From positions 301,982 through 365,981 of the forward strand of contig DDFK01000004.1 of assembly GCA_002337145.1 (NCBI GenBank): 64,000 bases of DNA, read 5' to 3'. Below are positions 8,601 through 15,264 of this stretch, one piece after another (the first letter of the stretch is position 1; each line of letters begins with the position of its first letter). The notes under the pieces are model-generated. The model saw only the letters and a program-made list of their open reading frames with translations, was not told the origin of the DNA and did not search any database. The position numbers and the translations under genes were made by a program. This DNA is from Chitinophagaceae bacterium UBA1930. GTDB lineage: Bacteria; Bacteroidota; Bacteroidia; Chitinophagales; Chitinophagaceae.

Positions 8601-10042
8601 CAGGCAAAGTGCTAAAGGTAATGGCGGGTGACCATGTGGATGCACAGGTGTACGGTATGTTTAGCCCCAATGGCAATACTGCCGACCCCAATGAACTGGT
8701 GCCGATACAGGATGTGGTGCTTGCACTCTTTGGCCAGGGTGTGGCAGGCATGGGCGAACATAGTGGCTTTACAGCGGGCAACGCATCGCTGCTGTCCAGC
8801 GGTATCGGTGATTTCCTGGCACAGCAGGACAATTACGACGATGGCAAGGCCTACCTGAACTGGATATTGCTGGACGAGGAACAGTTCAAGTTGGTAAGCA
8901 GTGGCTCGGGCTTTGCTTCCCTTGCACTTACGCCAGCCGACCCCTTCGGTGCGGAGTCGGCAGGATGCGAAAGTACCAAACTATTGCAGGCCAATGAGGG
9001 TGACGGCATTGATATAAAACGGAACGGATACCTGTATATTTACCTGAGCAATACCAGTACAGACCATCCTGCCTATTTTGACCAGTTGCATATTGTGCAT
9101 ACAAGGGGTGCATTGCTGGAGGAGACGGCTTATTATCCGTTTGGGTTGACGATGGCGGGGATCAGTTCGAAAGCGGCAGGCAATGCACCTGTGAACAATT
9201 ACAAGTATAATGGCATAGAACAGAATAATGACTTTAATCTGAATATGTATGATGCACACTTTAGGAACCTTGACCCACAAATAGGCAGGTTTTGGCAAAT
9301 AGACCCAAAACTTGAAAGTACGGAAGCATGGAGCCCTTATGCAGCCATGCTAAATAATCCTATAAGATATTGCGACCCATTTGGAGATTCTACTATCTAT
9401 TACTCTGCAGAAGGTGCCGAATTGTATAGGACAACTGATGCAAGCAAGAATGCTGTAACTGTAATTCCAAACGATAACTTGGGAGGGTTTAGTAGTATGA
9501 AAGCCACTTTAGAAGGATGGGGATTGAATATGAACGGAGCAATAGCGACATTTGTAATGAGGGCTTATGGGGAGAGCTATGATATTAAAGGCGTTTTTGA
9601 TTTTGTTGATGAAAATGCAAAAAATATAAATACTAGAACAGATCTTTATCAGCCTATTGATGGAAAAGGCCCATTAATAAATGAGCAATCCGCAGCAGTT
9701 GAGAAAAAAGATGGTATATGGACCGTTAATCCTACTAAAACGGATAAGACTGCAGGGGATCCATTTATTGTAAATAAAATTGGGACCGGTGTTACTCTAC
9801 ATACACATGATAATGAAGGTAGAGATTTTCACAACTCATATAGAGGTGCAAATGGGCATGTTGAAAGTGGTAAAAAATCTGTTGGACAAGATGGGGATGT
9901 AACAAATTCATATGCAAAACCCGGAACTGGCATTTTTGAAATGGCAGCAGGAAAAAATGCCATATATTTCTTTAATAACTCTGGAGTAAAAATGGAAATT
10001 AGTAGGAATGCTTTCGCTCCAAAAAATTTTTTAAAAAAATAA
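5699..10042 (+). CDS. DUF6443 Rhs core protein with variable C-terminal toxin domain (JAB-like candidate)
   Basis: The product has 1447 residues. A signal peptide ends near ANAQ (residue 23). The DUF6443 segment (about 40-170, with QYLDGLGRPLQTV) is followed by YD repeats (about 300-880). The Rhs core signature KDHLGNVR is at 888-895, then an inserted beta-sandwich of about 240 residues, then YYPFGL at 1145-1150 and NNPIRYCDPFG ending at 1229, the usual boundary where Rhs proteins release their toxin. Residues 1230-1447 form the variable toxin domain. It carries LHTHDNEG (HTH at 1368-1370) and, further on, SVGQDGDV, which resemble the HxH...S..D metal site of JAB/MPN-type toxins. Base composition falls sharply at about 9,230, where the toxin part begins. 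The lipoprotein 4 bases downstream is the likely immunity protein. The Rhs call is firm and the JAB call tentative. Confidence 0.92.
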   Translation: MLFNKKQIAAFAAVLVTTTANAQIIPDGTMVPATATQTVKPVPAAYSNTIKLNFVRTWDVKVPFTNIGDVVSGSRSVNEVQQATQYLDGLGRPLQTVTKQSSPLQKDMVSAAIYDGLGREQYKYMPYVAATDDGKFHLDPFAEQEAYLKSVYNPTNDPDGEKFFYGKTVFEESPLNRPLKSFAAGNSWAGSEGSSSEHAVKMEYGVNVANEVILWEKDAGWPFSNGYYSAGYLARNVSTDEHGKRVVEYKDIEGHVLLKKVEIVTGANIALHTDWLCTYYLYDNFGMLRYVLPPKAVETIVANSIWELYEGGDPDPIIEELCFRYTYDAKHRMVTKKVPGAGLVYMVYDKRDRVVMMQDAKMRSSYQWLCTDYDNFNRPIRTYFTESDEDGSKLQGWVDENHGESWTSGEGSPDLLTETYYDDYSWVSGSGSGLSSSLHTAFTASADYIGGFGTYPLYAEPVQQSLAVKGMVTGSKTRVLGTTTYLYTVQLYDDKGRAIQVTSTNTGGGREIVTTQYDFAGKPLRTHHWHQRTAAIDPIKVLTVMEYDHAGRVNAIWKKINSEEPKKVAENTYNELGQLATKRLGGKPGDPDTPLETLDYSYNIRGWLNGINKAYTEDTMKGNTDRWFGMELKYDYGFSQGQYNGNIAGSIWKSRGSDKQRAYGFNYDNANRLLRGDFTQNDGGWNQSAGINYNMQMGDGVTGTDAYDANGNIRSMQQWGLKLNGSGRIDKLIYTYTGNKLQNVEDLENDPNTKLGDFRSSAAYMSTLPGGKTATTVDYGYDENGSLTYDKNKDISSITYNHLNLPQAITVTGKGSISYTYDATGNKLKKVTVDNTVSPAKTTTTDYMAGFVYENSTLQFMPQEEGRIRELRNVKNELTGYAFDYMVKDHLGNVRALLTDEQKADTYHAGFEDANASFEGQLFMNYNNIVGKLSCFTASGSAEKVQLVGCAKMDGEKKDPFVNGVVGAGKVLKVMAGDHVDAQVYGMFSPNGNTADPNELVPIQDVVLALFGQGVAGMGEHSGFTAGNASLLSSGIGDFLAQQDNYDDGKAYLNWILLDEEQFKLVSSGSGFASLALTPADPFGAESAGCESTKLLQANEGDGIDIKRNGYLYIYLSNTSTDHPAYFDQLHIVHTRGALLEETAYYPFGLTMAGISSKAAGNAPVNNYKYNGIEQNNDFNLNMYDAHFRNLDPQIGRFWQIDPKLESTEAWSPYAAMLNNPIRYCDPFGDSTIYYSAEGAELYRTTDASKNAVTVIPNDNLGGFSSMKATLEGWGLNMNGAIATFVMRAYGESYDIKGVFDFVDENAKNINTRTDLYQPIDGKGPLINEQSAAVEKKDGIWTVNPTKTDKTAGDPFIVNKIGTGVTLHTHDNEGRDFHNSYRGANGHVESGKKSVGQDGDVTNSYAKPGTGIFEMAAGKNAIYFFNNSGVKMEISRNAFAPKNFLKK
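8808..8991. repeat. 184-base near-identical tract, copy 1 (in the live Rhs gene)
   Basis: This stretch of the Rhs core matches 13654-13837 in the third orphan cassette without gaps and with only two differences that I could see (gacgag/gatgag and atgcgaa/atgtgaa). Sequence on either side diverges quickly, at third codon positions and then throughout. Such sharp edges suggest gene conversion between the live gene and the silent cassette. Confidence 0.75.
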
Positions 10043-10046
10043 GAAG

Positions 10047-10517
10047 ATGAAAATTCTAATATTAGTATCGACAATTGTAGTATTTGCATGTAATCAACCT
10101 GCTACCAAAAAGAATGAACAAATTGAAAATGCAAAATGGCATTTTTATGCTAATGCTTGTTCATCGGAAGGCTATCTCCAAAACCAGGGACAAATAAACC
10201 CATTAGAATGCGAAATAAAATTAATGTCGATTATAAAGGTAAATAGCGATACAACTAAAGCTTATTTTAATCTTTATTATAAAGATACTATGAATGTTTG
10301 CGTTTTAAAACCAGGCGGATTGATCGGAATTGCAATACTTAAGAATAAGTTTTTTTTGCCAATATACCATACTGTTGTTTACGAGTCTTTTGGCAATGAT
10401 AGTTTGACTCTTGCATATATGCATAAACAAGAGACATTATTACATAAAAAGATAAAAGAGAGCAAAGGAGTAGTTAGTGAGTGGTTGAGGCAAAGGACAA
10501 ATGAGAGCCTTAATTAG
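10047..10517 (+). CDS. Lipoprotein, probable immunity protein for the preceding Rhs toxin
   Basis: The 156-residue product begins MKILILVSTIVVFACNQPA, a short lipoprotein signal with the acylated cysteine at residue 15. The mature part is small and mixed alpha/beta (HFYANACSSEGYLQN, LYYKDTMNVCVLKPGG) and matches no family I know. The ATG lies 4 bases after the toxin stop, and the gene shares the low GC of the toxin domain rather than that of the Rhs core. A membrane-anchored periplasmic or surface protein would meet an incoming toxin acting in that compartment. Immunity is inferred from position and size. Confidence 0.7.
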   Translation: MKILILVSTIVVFACNQPATKKNEQIENAKWHFYANACSSEGYLQNQGQINPLECEIKLMSIIKVNSDTTKAYFNLYYKDTMNVCVLKPGGLIGIAILKNKFFLPIYHTVVYESFGNDSLTLAYMHKQETLLHKKIKESKGVVSEWLRQRTNESLN

Positions 10518-10641
10518 AAAGCCTGATTTACTACTGATGATGAAACGATATTCAAAAACAGATGATAATGCTAACGGTACTGTTCCATTTCAAATAAAAG
10601 GACTAAAATTCAATCCTTTTATTTCTGCTAAATTATCCTAA
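10501..10641 (+). other. 46-codon ORF of doubtful coding status
   Basis: An ATG at 10501, overlapping the end of the lipoprotein gene, opens a 46-codon frame (MRALIRKPDLLLMMKRYSKT...) that stops at 10639. I see no family or Shine-Dalgarno-independent support. It may be debris of another toxin or immunity gene in a decaying array. The sequence from here to about 10660 holds nothing else I can name. Confidence 0.2.
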
Positions 10642-10659
10642 ACAAGATTGTCAGTTCAT

Positions 10660-11067
10660 AATGTATTTATGAGTTGCTTATCAAACACACAAGGAGTGTA
10701 TTAGGAGGCGGCTTACTATTCTTTCGGCTTGAAAATAGCAGTGGTAAGTGGCAAGGCGAAAGAGAATGGTGGTAATGATAATGTTAGTCCAAAAGGAGGT
10801 CATTCCATTATAGGTTTTATAAAATCTATTTCAACACTTTCAAAAGGGAATTTAGTAACTTATAATATTATGCGAAATGGAGGTGATATTCTTTGGAATA
10901 TTCAGGATGGCAAACATACATTGCAGGATTATATTGCATCCCCCGCTAATACTTATACATTAATCCCAACATCGCCACCTCAGTCTATACCAAGTTATAT
11001 TCATAAAAAATATCTCCAAAGGTTTGGAACCATAACTGCTAAACCAACATTAACCACTCAAGAATAG
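10660..11067 (+). pseudogene. Orphan cassette A: Rhs core remnant fused to a toxin C-terminal fragment
   Basis: From about 10660 the DNA aligns without gaps with the live gene's tattttgaccagttgc...acaaggggtgc stretch. In frame after a TAG at 10702-10704 it reads EAAYYSFGLKIAVVSGKA, a decayed copy of ETAYYPFGLTMAGISSKA. The same frame continues to a stop at 11065-11067 as NVSPKGGHSIIGFIKSISTL..., which resembles nothing in the live gene and is presumably a replaced toxin tail. A TTG at 10729 would allow a 112-residue product, but it lies inside the old YYPFGL region and is unlikely to be a real start. A lipoprotein gene follows 5 bases later. Confidence 0.7.
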
Positions 11068-11072
11068 CTAAT

Positions 11073-11627
11073 ATGAAAAATATCACTATAATTTTTGCAT
11101 TCTTTATGCTAATAAACGGATGTATGCAAAAGGAAAAAAAATGTGATCTTGGGCTTCAACAAAATACTTTCTATAAAGACAGCATTTTATTAAAGTTGCC
11201 ATCTGAATGGAAAAAAATTGATACAACAATTTATCCTAATCCTGCAATCAAGTATTCGCGGATTATTTATTCCAATGACACTTCAAGTTCCTTTATGATT
11301 ACTGTTAATGACTATGCTGTTTATAACAGATGGGAAAAAGATTTTGAGATAATGCGTAAGGAAATGCGAGGTAGGTTATATGAAACATCATTGATGAATG
11401 ATAGCCTGATAAAGGAGGAGTTAAGGGAATTAAATGGCTACAAAATTAGCCTTACAAAAATTAGTTACTTTGATGGGAGGCATAATAAATACGCATGCAG
11501 CGGTAATATTTTTTATATAATCCCTGCTAAAAAATTTGTCCATATGCAAATGACTATTGCGGAATCCAATCAGCAAAAAGCAGATGAAAGGCTTGATTGT
11601 ATTTTTAATTCTTTGCAAGTGAAATAG
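11073..11627 (+). CDS. Lipoprotein, orphan immunity candidate
   Basis: The 184-residue product has a lipoprotein signal MKNITIIFAFFMLINGC with the cysteine at residue 17. The mature part (LKLPSEWKKIDTTIYPNPAIKYSRIIYSND...) resembles PsbP-like or DUF1795-type small beta-sheet proteins in its general pattern: an L-P-x-x-W start, then hydrophobic strands and a closing helix with ADERLDCIFNSLQ. I cannot assign a family with confidence. It sits 5 bases after the cassette A toxin remnant, the position immunity genes hold in this array. It is AT-rich and intact, unlike the toxin piece upstream. Confidence 0.65.
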   Translation: MKNITIIFAFFMLINGCMQKEKKCDLGLQQNTFYKDSILLKLPSEWKKIDTTIYPNPAIKYSRIIYSNDTSSSFMITVNDYAVYNRWEKDFEIMRKEMRGRLYETSLMNDSLIKEELRELNGYKISLTKISYFDGRHNKYACSGNIFYIIPAKKFVHMQMTIAESNQQKADERLDCIFNSLQVK

Positions 11628-11721
11628 AGTATTGTCTCTAATTGCTTGAGTTGAAAAGGTGTAAATATGTTCTTCTTCTGCCCATGAAGGTAGTTAAGTC
11701 TGTCACAAGCGATGTAGTTAA

Positions 11722-12172
11722 TGCGGCAAGATTATAAAGGTAATGTCAGGCGATCATGTGGATACCAGCGTGCGTGTACGGTATGTTCAGCATGAACGGG
11801 AACACATACAACCCCAGCAATTTGGACCCGATACATGATGTGCTGCTGGCACTCTTTGGGCAGGGGATTGTTGATACGGGTGCCGAACATGGCGGTTTCA
11901 CCACAGGCAGTTCGTCGCTGTTGTCCAGCGGTATCACTGATTTCCTGGAACAGCAGGAAAACTACAAAGAAGGCAATGCCTACCTCAACTGGGTACCGCT
12001 GGACGAAGAGCAGTTCAAGCTGGTAAGCAGCGGGTCGGGTTTTGCCTCGCTTGCAGCGGCCCCAACATCTGGAGAATCGGAGGATTGCCGAAACACAGTA
12101 CTGCTGCAGGCCAACAATGGTGACGGCATTGATATAAAACGGAACGGATACCTGTATATTTCCTGAGCAATA
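11722..12172 (+). pseudogene. Orphan cassette B: frameshifted copy of the Rhs core tail
   Basis: Homology with the live Rhs gene begins abruptly at about 11722 (GKIIKVMSGDHVD, equivalent to residues 969-981 of the live protein). A tandem doubling of CGTG at 11769-11776 breaks the frame, which then runs as YGMFSMNGNTYNPSNLDP...NGYLYIS. At about 12162 a base is missing relative to the live gene (tattt-cctgag against tatttacctgag), shifting the frame again. The next frame continues in the CDS listed at 12205. The segment from ATG 11756 to the stop at 12166 is open but would make only part of a beta-sandwich. Confidence 0.8.
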
Positions 12173-12204
12173 CAAGTACAGACCATCCTGCCTATTTTGA
12201 CCAG

Positions 12205-13230
12205 TTGCATATTGTGCATACAAGGGGTGCATTGCTGGAGGAGACGGCTTACTATCCGTTCGGGTTGACGATGGCGGGGATAAGTAGTAGGGCTGCAACG
12301 AATGCACCAGTCAATAAGTTCAAATATAATGGTAAGGAAGAGCAGAAAGGGGAGTTCAGTGATGGAAGTGGTTTGGAATGGACGGATTATGGTGCTAGGA
12401 TGTATGATAACCAAATAGGAAGATTCTTTGTTCAGGACAGGCTTGCCGAAAGAGTATTCTCACAAACACCATACAATTACTGTTTAAATAATCCTGCTAA
12501 CAATGTTGATGTCAATGGAGACTTTTCTATAAGCAATCACTATTATTATACAAATACAATGATGCAGCGTTTTGGATATAGTAATACTGTATCTGATTTA
12601 GTAGGACACTACGCTTCAACTTATGCTGACAATCCGCATGTTCTATCTAGTGCAACAAGGTCTGCCTTGCTATGGTCTCAGGGGCAACCTTATAGGGATG
12701 GGATTGATTATTCTGCCACAAATAATTCACAAGACACTAAATCTGTATTTTATAGCACATGGCACTCAATGAAAGCAGATGGAGAAAATGTAACCGATGC
12801 TTTTGCAAAGCACAGAGGCCAAGAAGCTGCATGGGATAAACTTTTTATAGCTGCAGAAGAAGTAAAAAAAGTGGGTGGAATTGACAAGCTTACAAAAAAT
12901 TCTAAAGGAATACAAGCTTTAGGCCAAGGTTTGCATAGGTTACAGGATGCTGTAGCTCATGGCGGTGTAGATATGGAGCATCATAGCAAGACTGATGATA
13001 CTTTTCCAAGTTCGGCGAAAGAAAGTGAAGTAGGTATGGCAACTAAAAGCGGTATTTTTGTAGTGGAAGCTGTAAGTGGTAATTATGAGCATCTAACCTC
13101 TAGCATGCAGGTTAGCTTTGATGGTATGTCCGCAGACCAATTCAAAAAAGCTATAAAAGCAATTGGCGATGGAATGAAGGCAAAAGGTATTGATAAAGTT
13201 GAATTAAAAAATATTCCTAGAACATGGTAA
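12205..13230 (+). CDS. Orphan Rhs core end with zinc phospholipase-like toxin domain (cassette B)
   Basis: The 341-codon frame starts inside the copied core (HIVHTRGALLEETAYYPFGL), passes the end-of-core motif NNPANNVDVNG at about residue 100 and continues into a toxin domain of about 235 residues. That domain has SNHYYYTNTMMQRFGYS...HYASTYADNP, WHSMKADG and LGQGLHRLQDAVAHGGVDMEHH. The HxxQDxxxH...HH arrangement and the early HYYxT/HYASxYxD pattern recall zinc-dependent phospholipase C-fold proteins and DUF6765. It has no signal or ribosome site of its own, so it is probably silent unless recombined into the live gene. Its stop overlaps the next gene. The fold call is inferred from motifs. 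Confidence 0.7.
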   Translation: MHIVHTRGALLEETAYYPFGLTMAGISSRAATNAPVNKFKYNGKEEQKGEFSDGSGLEWTDYGARMYDNQIGRFFVQDRLAERVFSQTPYNYCLNNPANNVDVNGDFSISNHYYYTNTMMQRFGYSNTVSDLVGHYASTYADNPHVLSSATRSALLWSQGQPYRDGIDYSATNNSQDTKSVFYSTWHSMKADGENVTDAFAKHRGQEAAWDKLFIAAEEVKKVGGIDKLTKNSKGIQALGQGLHRLQDAVAHGGVDMEHHSKTDDTFPSSAKESEVGMATKSGIFVVEAVSGNYEHLTSSMQVSFDGMSADQFKKAIKAIGDGMKAKGIDKVELKNIPRTW

Positions 13231-13436
13231 AACTAATTTTATACATATTCTCCTTTCTTATTGGAACTGTTCTATATTTATTTGCTTTAGGCGGGTCTCA
13301 TGGAGTCCCTTTATTTAGGATGGATAACAAAGAAGATGTTATAATACTTTCCTTACTATGCGTTTTTTTTGGACTACCAATCTTTTTTATTATTCGAGAT
13401 TTAATAAAATGGTTAAAGAAAAGAATGACTAATTAA
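13224..13436 (+). CDS. Small two-segment membrane protein, immunity candidate for cassette B
   Basis: The 70-residue product has two hydrophobic segments (about 4-23 and 38-56) ending in a basic tail KWLKKRMTN. Its ATG overlaps the end of the cassette B toxin frame (atggtaa), a tight coupling typical of toxin and immunity pairs. An inner-membrane immunity protein would suit a toxin that attacks membrane lipids, in line with the phospholipase-like domain. No family recognised. Confidence 0.65.
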   Translation: MVKLILYIFSFLIGTVLYLFALGGSHGVPLFRMDNKEDVIILSLLCVFFGLPIFFIIRDLIKWLKKRMTN

Positions 13437-13440
13437 TTAA

Positions 13441-13625
13441 GGCGGCAAAATTATAAAAGTAATGTCAGGTGACCATGTGGATGCCAGCGCATATGGTTGG
13501 TATGTTTAGCCACAATGGCAATACTGTCGACCCGAATGATCTGGTACCAATAAAGGATGTGGTGCTTGCACTCTTTAGTCAGGGTGTGGCAGGCATGGGC
13601 GAACATAGTGGCTTTACAGCGGGAT
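13441..13625 (+). pseudogene. Orphan cassette C: start of a frameshifted Rhs core copy
   Basis: Homology begins at 13441 with GGKIIKVMSGDHVDASAYG, the same point in the Rhs core at which cassette B begins. A tandem doubling of TGGT at 13494-13501 shifts the frame. The shifted frame (MFSHNGNTVDPNDLVPIKD...FTAG) then ends at a TAA at 13623-13625, created by an extra base relative to the live gene's gcgggcaacgc. After that the frame of the entry at 13557 is the correct one. Confidence 0.75.
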
Positions 13626-14408
13626 AACACATCACTACTGTCCAGTGGCATCAGTGATTTCCTGGCACAGCAGGACAATTACGACGATGGCAAGGCCTAC
13701 CTGAACTGGATATTGCTGGATGAGGAACAGTTCAAGTTGGTAAGCAGTGGCTCGGGCTTTGCTTCCCTTGCACTTACGCCAGCCGACCCCTTCGGTGCGG
13801 AGTCGGCAGGATGTGAAAGTACCAAACTATTGCAGGCAAACGATGGTGATGGTATCGATATACCAAGAAATGGCTACCTTTATATCTATGTGAGCAATAC
13901 GAGTACGGATTACCCTGCCTATTTTGACCAGTTGCATATAGTGCATACAAGGGGTGCATTGTTGGAGGAGACGCAGTATTATCCGTTCGGATTGACGATG
14001 AGTGGGATAAGTAGCAGGGCGGTGAGTAAAGCACCTGTGAACAATTACAAGTATAATGGCAAGGAGGAACAGAACAAGGAGTTCAGTGATGGTAGCGGAT
14101 TGGAGTGGAATGATTTTGGAAGTCGTATGTATGACCTACAAATAGGACGTTGGCATACACTTGACGAATTTGCTGATAAATATTATTCATCTTCTCCCTA
14201 TGCTTATGCTATTAATAACCCTGTCAATAGGGTTGAGGTTGACGGAAGATGGTCGGTAACTCACCACTACTACTTAACAAATTTTGCTCTTGCTGAATAT
14301 GGAATAACTGGTAAACAGGCTGCATTGCTTTCACACTATGCATCTGTCTATTCAGACCACCCCAGTAAAACGGTCTTAAAATTAAATAATGCTGTACATG
14401 GGGCATAA
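13557..14408 (+). pseudogene. Cassette C: Rhs core end and first part of a toxin domain, closed by a premature stop
   Basis: The 283-codon frame is out of phase with the core until about 13626, then reads SSGISDFLAQQDNYDDGK...ETQYYPFGLTMSGISSRA...NNPVNRVEVDG and into a toxin start SVTHHYYLTNFALAEYGITGKQAALLSHYASVYSDHPS. It halts at TAA 14406-14408. The next frame (14418) is in the same phase, separated only by three codons, so this is one gene split by a single in-frame stop. The part at 13654-13837 is the near-identical tract shared with the live gene. Confidence 0.75.
13654..13837. repeat. 184-base near-identical tract, copy 2 (in cassette C)
   Basis: This is the partner of 8808-8991: same length, two visible differences. 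Downstream of 13837 the cassette switches at once to a more diverged version (aaacgatggtgatggtatcgat against caatgagggtgacggcattgat). Confidence 0.75.
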
Positions 14409-14417
14409 ACTACTCCA

Positions 14418-14972
14418 ATGTCCTATTATTCATCAATTGATTATTCTGGAACTGCAAATTCACAAAATACAAGTTGGCAACCCGGTTCAAAAAGTTACAA
14501 TTATAATACTTGGCACTCAATGCGGTCCCCTGAAGAAGCTGATGCATTTAATAAAGGACTTCCAGGAGGCATATCAAGTGAGGCTGCTATTCTGCGTGGT
14601 CAAGAATTTGGGTGGTCAAAGATTTTTTCTTCTGCTAAAAAAGGGAAGCTATCAGAACTGGCTATAAATTCTTCAGGCATTCAAGAATTCGGTCAAGGCA
14701 TCCATGCTCTTCAAGATTCTTATGCCCATAAAGGAACAGATATGGACCATCACGATTCTCAAAATGATGTTTTTCCTAATTCGGCAGATTATCAAGGGGC
14801 ATTAGAACTCACTAGGACAGCTATTAATGTTCACAGCTTAATATCAGGTGATTTTAAATCAGTTAAAAAAGAGAAAGATGGCTCGGTCCAGCTGAAAGAT
14901 ATCGGAGGAATGAACCAGCAGCAGGTAACTGAGCTATTTAATAAGATTAAAGATTTCTTAAAGCAAAAATAA
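14418..14972 (+). CDS. Cassette C: second part of zinc phospholipase-like toxin domain
   Basis: The 184-codon frame is in phase with the preceding piece. It matches the end of the cassette B toxin along its length: SIDYSGTANSQNTSW / GIDYSATNNSQDTKS, YNTWHSM / YSTWHSM, RGQEFGWSKIF / RGQEAAWDKLF, FGQGIHALQDSYAHKGTDMD / LGQGLHRLQDAVAHGGVDME. The HxLQDxxAHxG...HH metal motif is intact here. The two cassettes therefore carry paralogous toxins at moderate identity. Alone, this piece lacks the first third of the domain, so it is probably inactive. The ATG at 14418 lacks obvious ribosome-site support. Confidence 0.65.
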   Translation: MSYYSSIDYSGTANSQNTSWQPGSKSYNYNTWHSMRSPEEADAFNKGLPGGISSEAAILRGQEFGWSKIFSSAKKGKLSELAINSSGIQEFGQGIHALQDSYAHKGTDMDHHDSQNDVFPNSADYQGALELTRTAINVHSLISGDFKSVKKEKDGSVQLKDIGGMNQQQVTELFNKIKDFLKQK

Positions 14973-14978
14973 TAAGAA

Positions 14979-15257
14979 ATGAAAAAAAATATCGTAAGCA
15001 AATTTCTAATGAACCTAAAAATATTTTTAGCTTTAATATTAGTACTTTTTATTATTGCTATTAGTATGGGTTTAGCTTCGCATGATGCAAATGTGAAAAA
15101 ATTTACTTACATCTATGTTACTGTAGCTTTGGGTCACATGTTGTTAAATGCTTTTACAATACGTCGTGATAAAGAGTCATTGATTATATTGCTTTTATCT
15201 TCATTTGAAATTGTTATACTTTATGGAATTATTTTCATCTATTTCTTGGCACCTTGA
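14979..15257 (+). CDS. Small membrane protein, immunity candidate for cassette C
   Basis: The 92-residue product has three hydrophobic segments (about 10-30, 42-60, 68-90) and begins MKKNIVSKFLMNLKIF. It starts 6 bases after the cassette C toxin stop. Like the cassette B partner it is an integral membrane protein, but I see no clear sequence similarity between the two, although their toxins are related. The immunity role is inferred from position. Confidence 0.6.
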   Translation: MKKNIVSKFLMNLKIFLALILVLFIIAISMGLASHDANVKKFTYIYVTVALGHMLLNAFTIRRDKESLIILLLSSFEIVILYGIIFIYFLAP

Positions 15258-15264
15258 TAGTTAA

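Noticed and set aside
2247..10042. Type VI secretion as the delivery route of the Rhs proteins
   Set aside because: No PAAR motif, VgrG, Hcp or chaperone gene is present, and the large proteins carry Sec signals, which are incompatible with cytoplasmic T6SS loading.
14389..14667. 92-codon frame in cassette C starting at 14389
   Set aside because: Out of phase with both toxin pieces. The in-phase reading matches the cassette B toxin, so this frame is a shadow.
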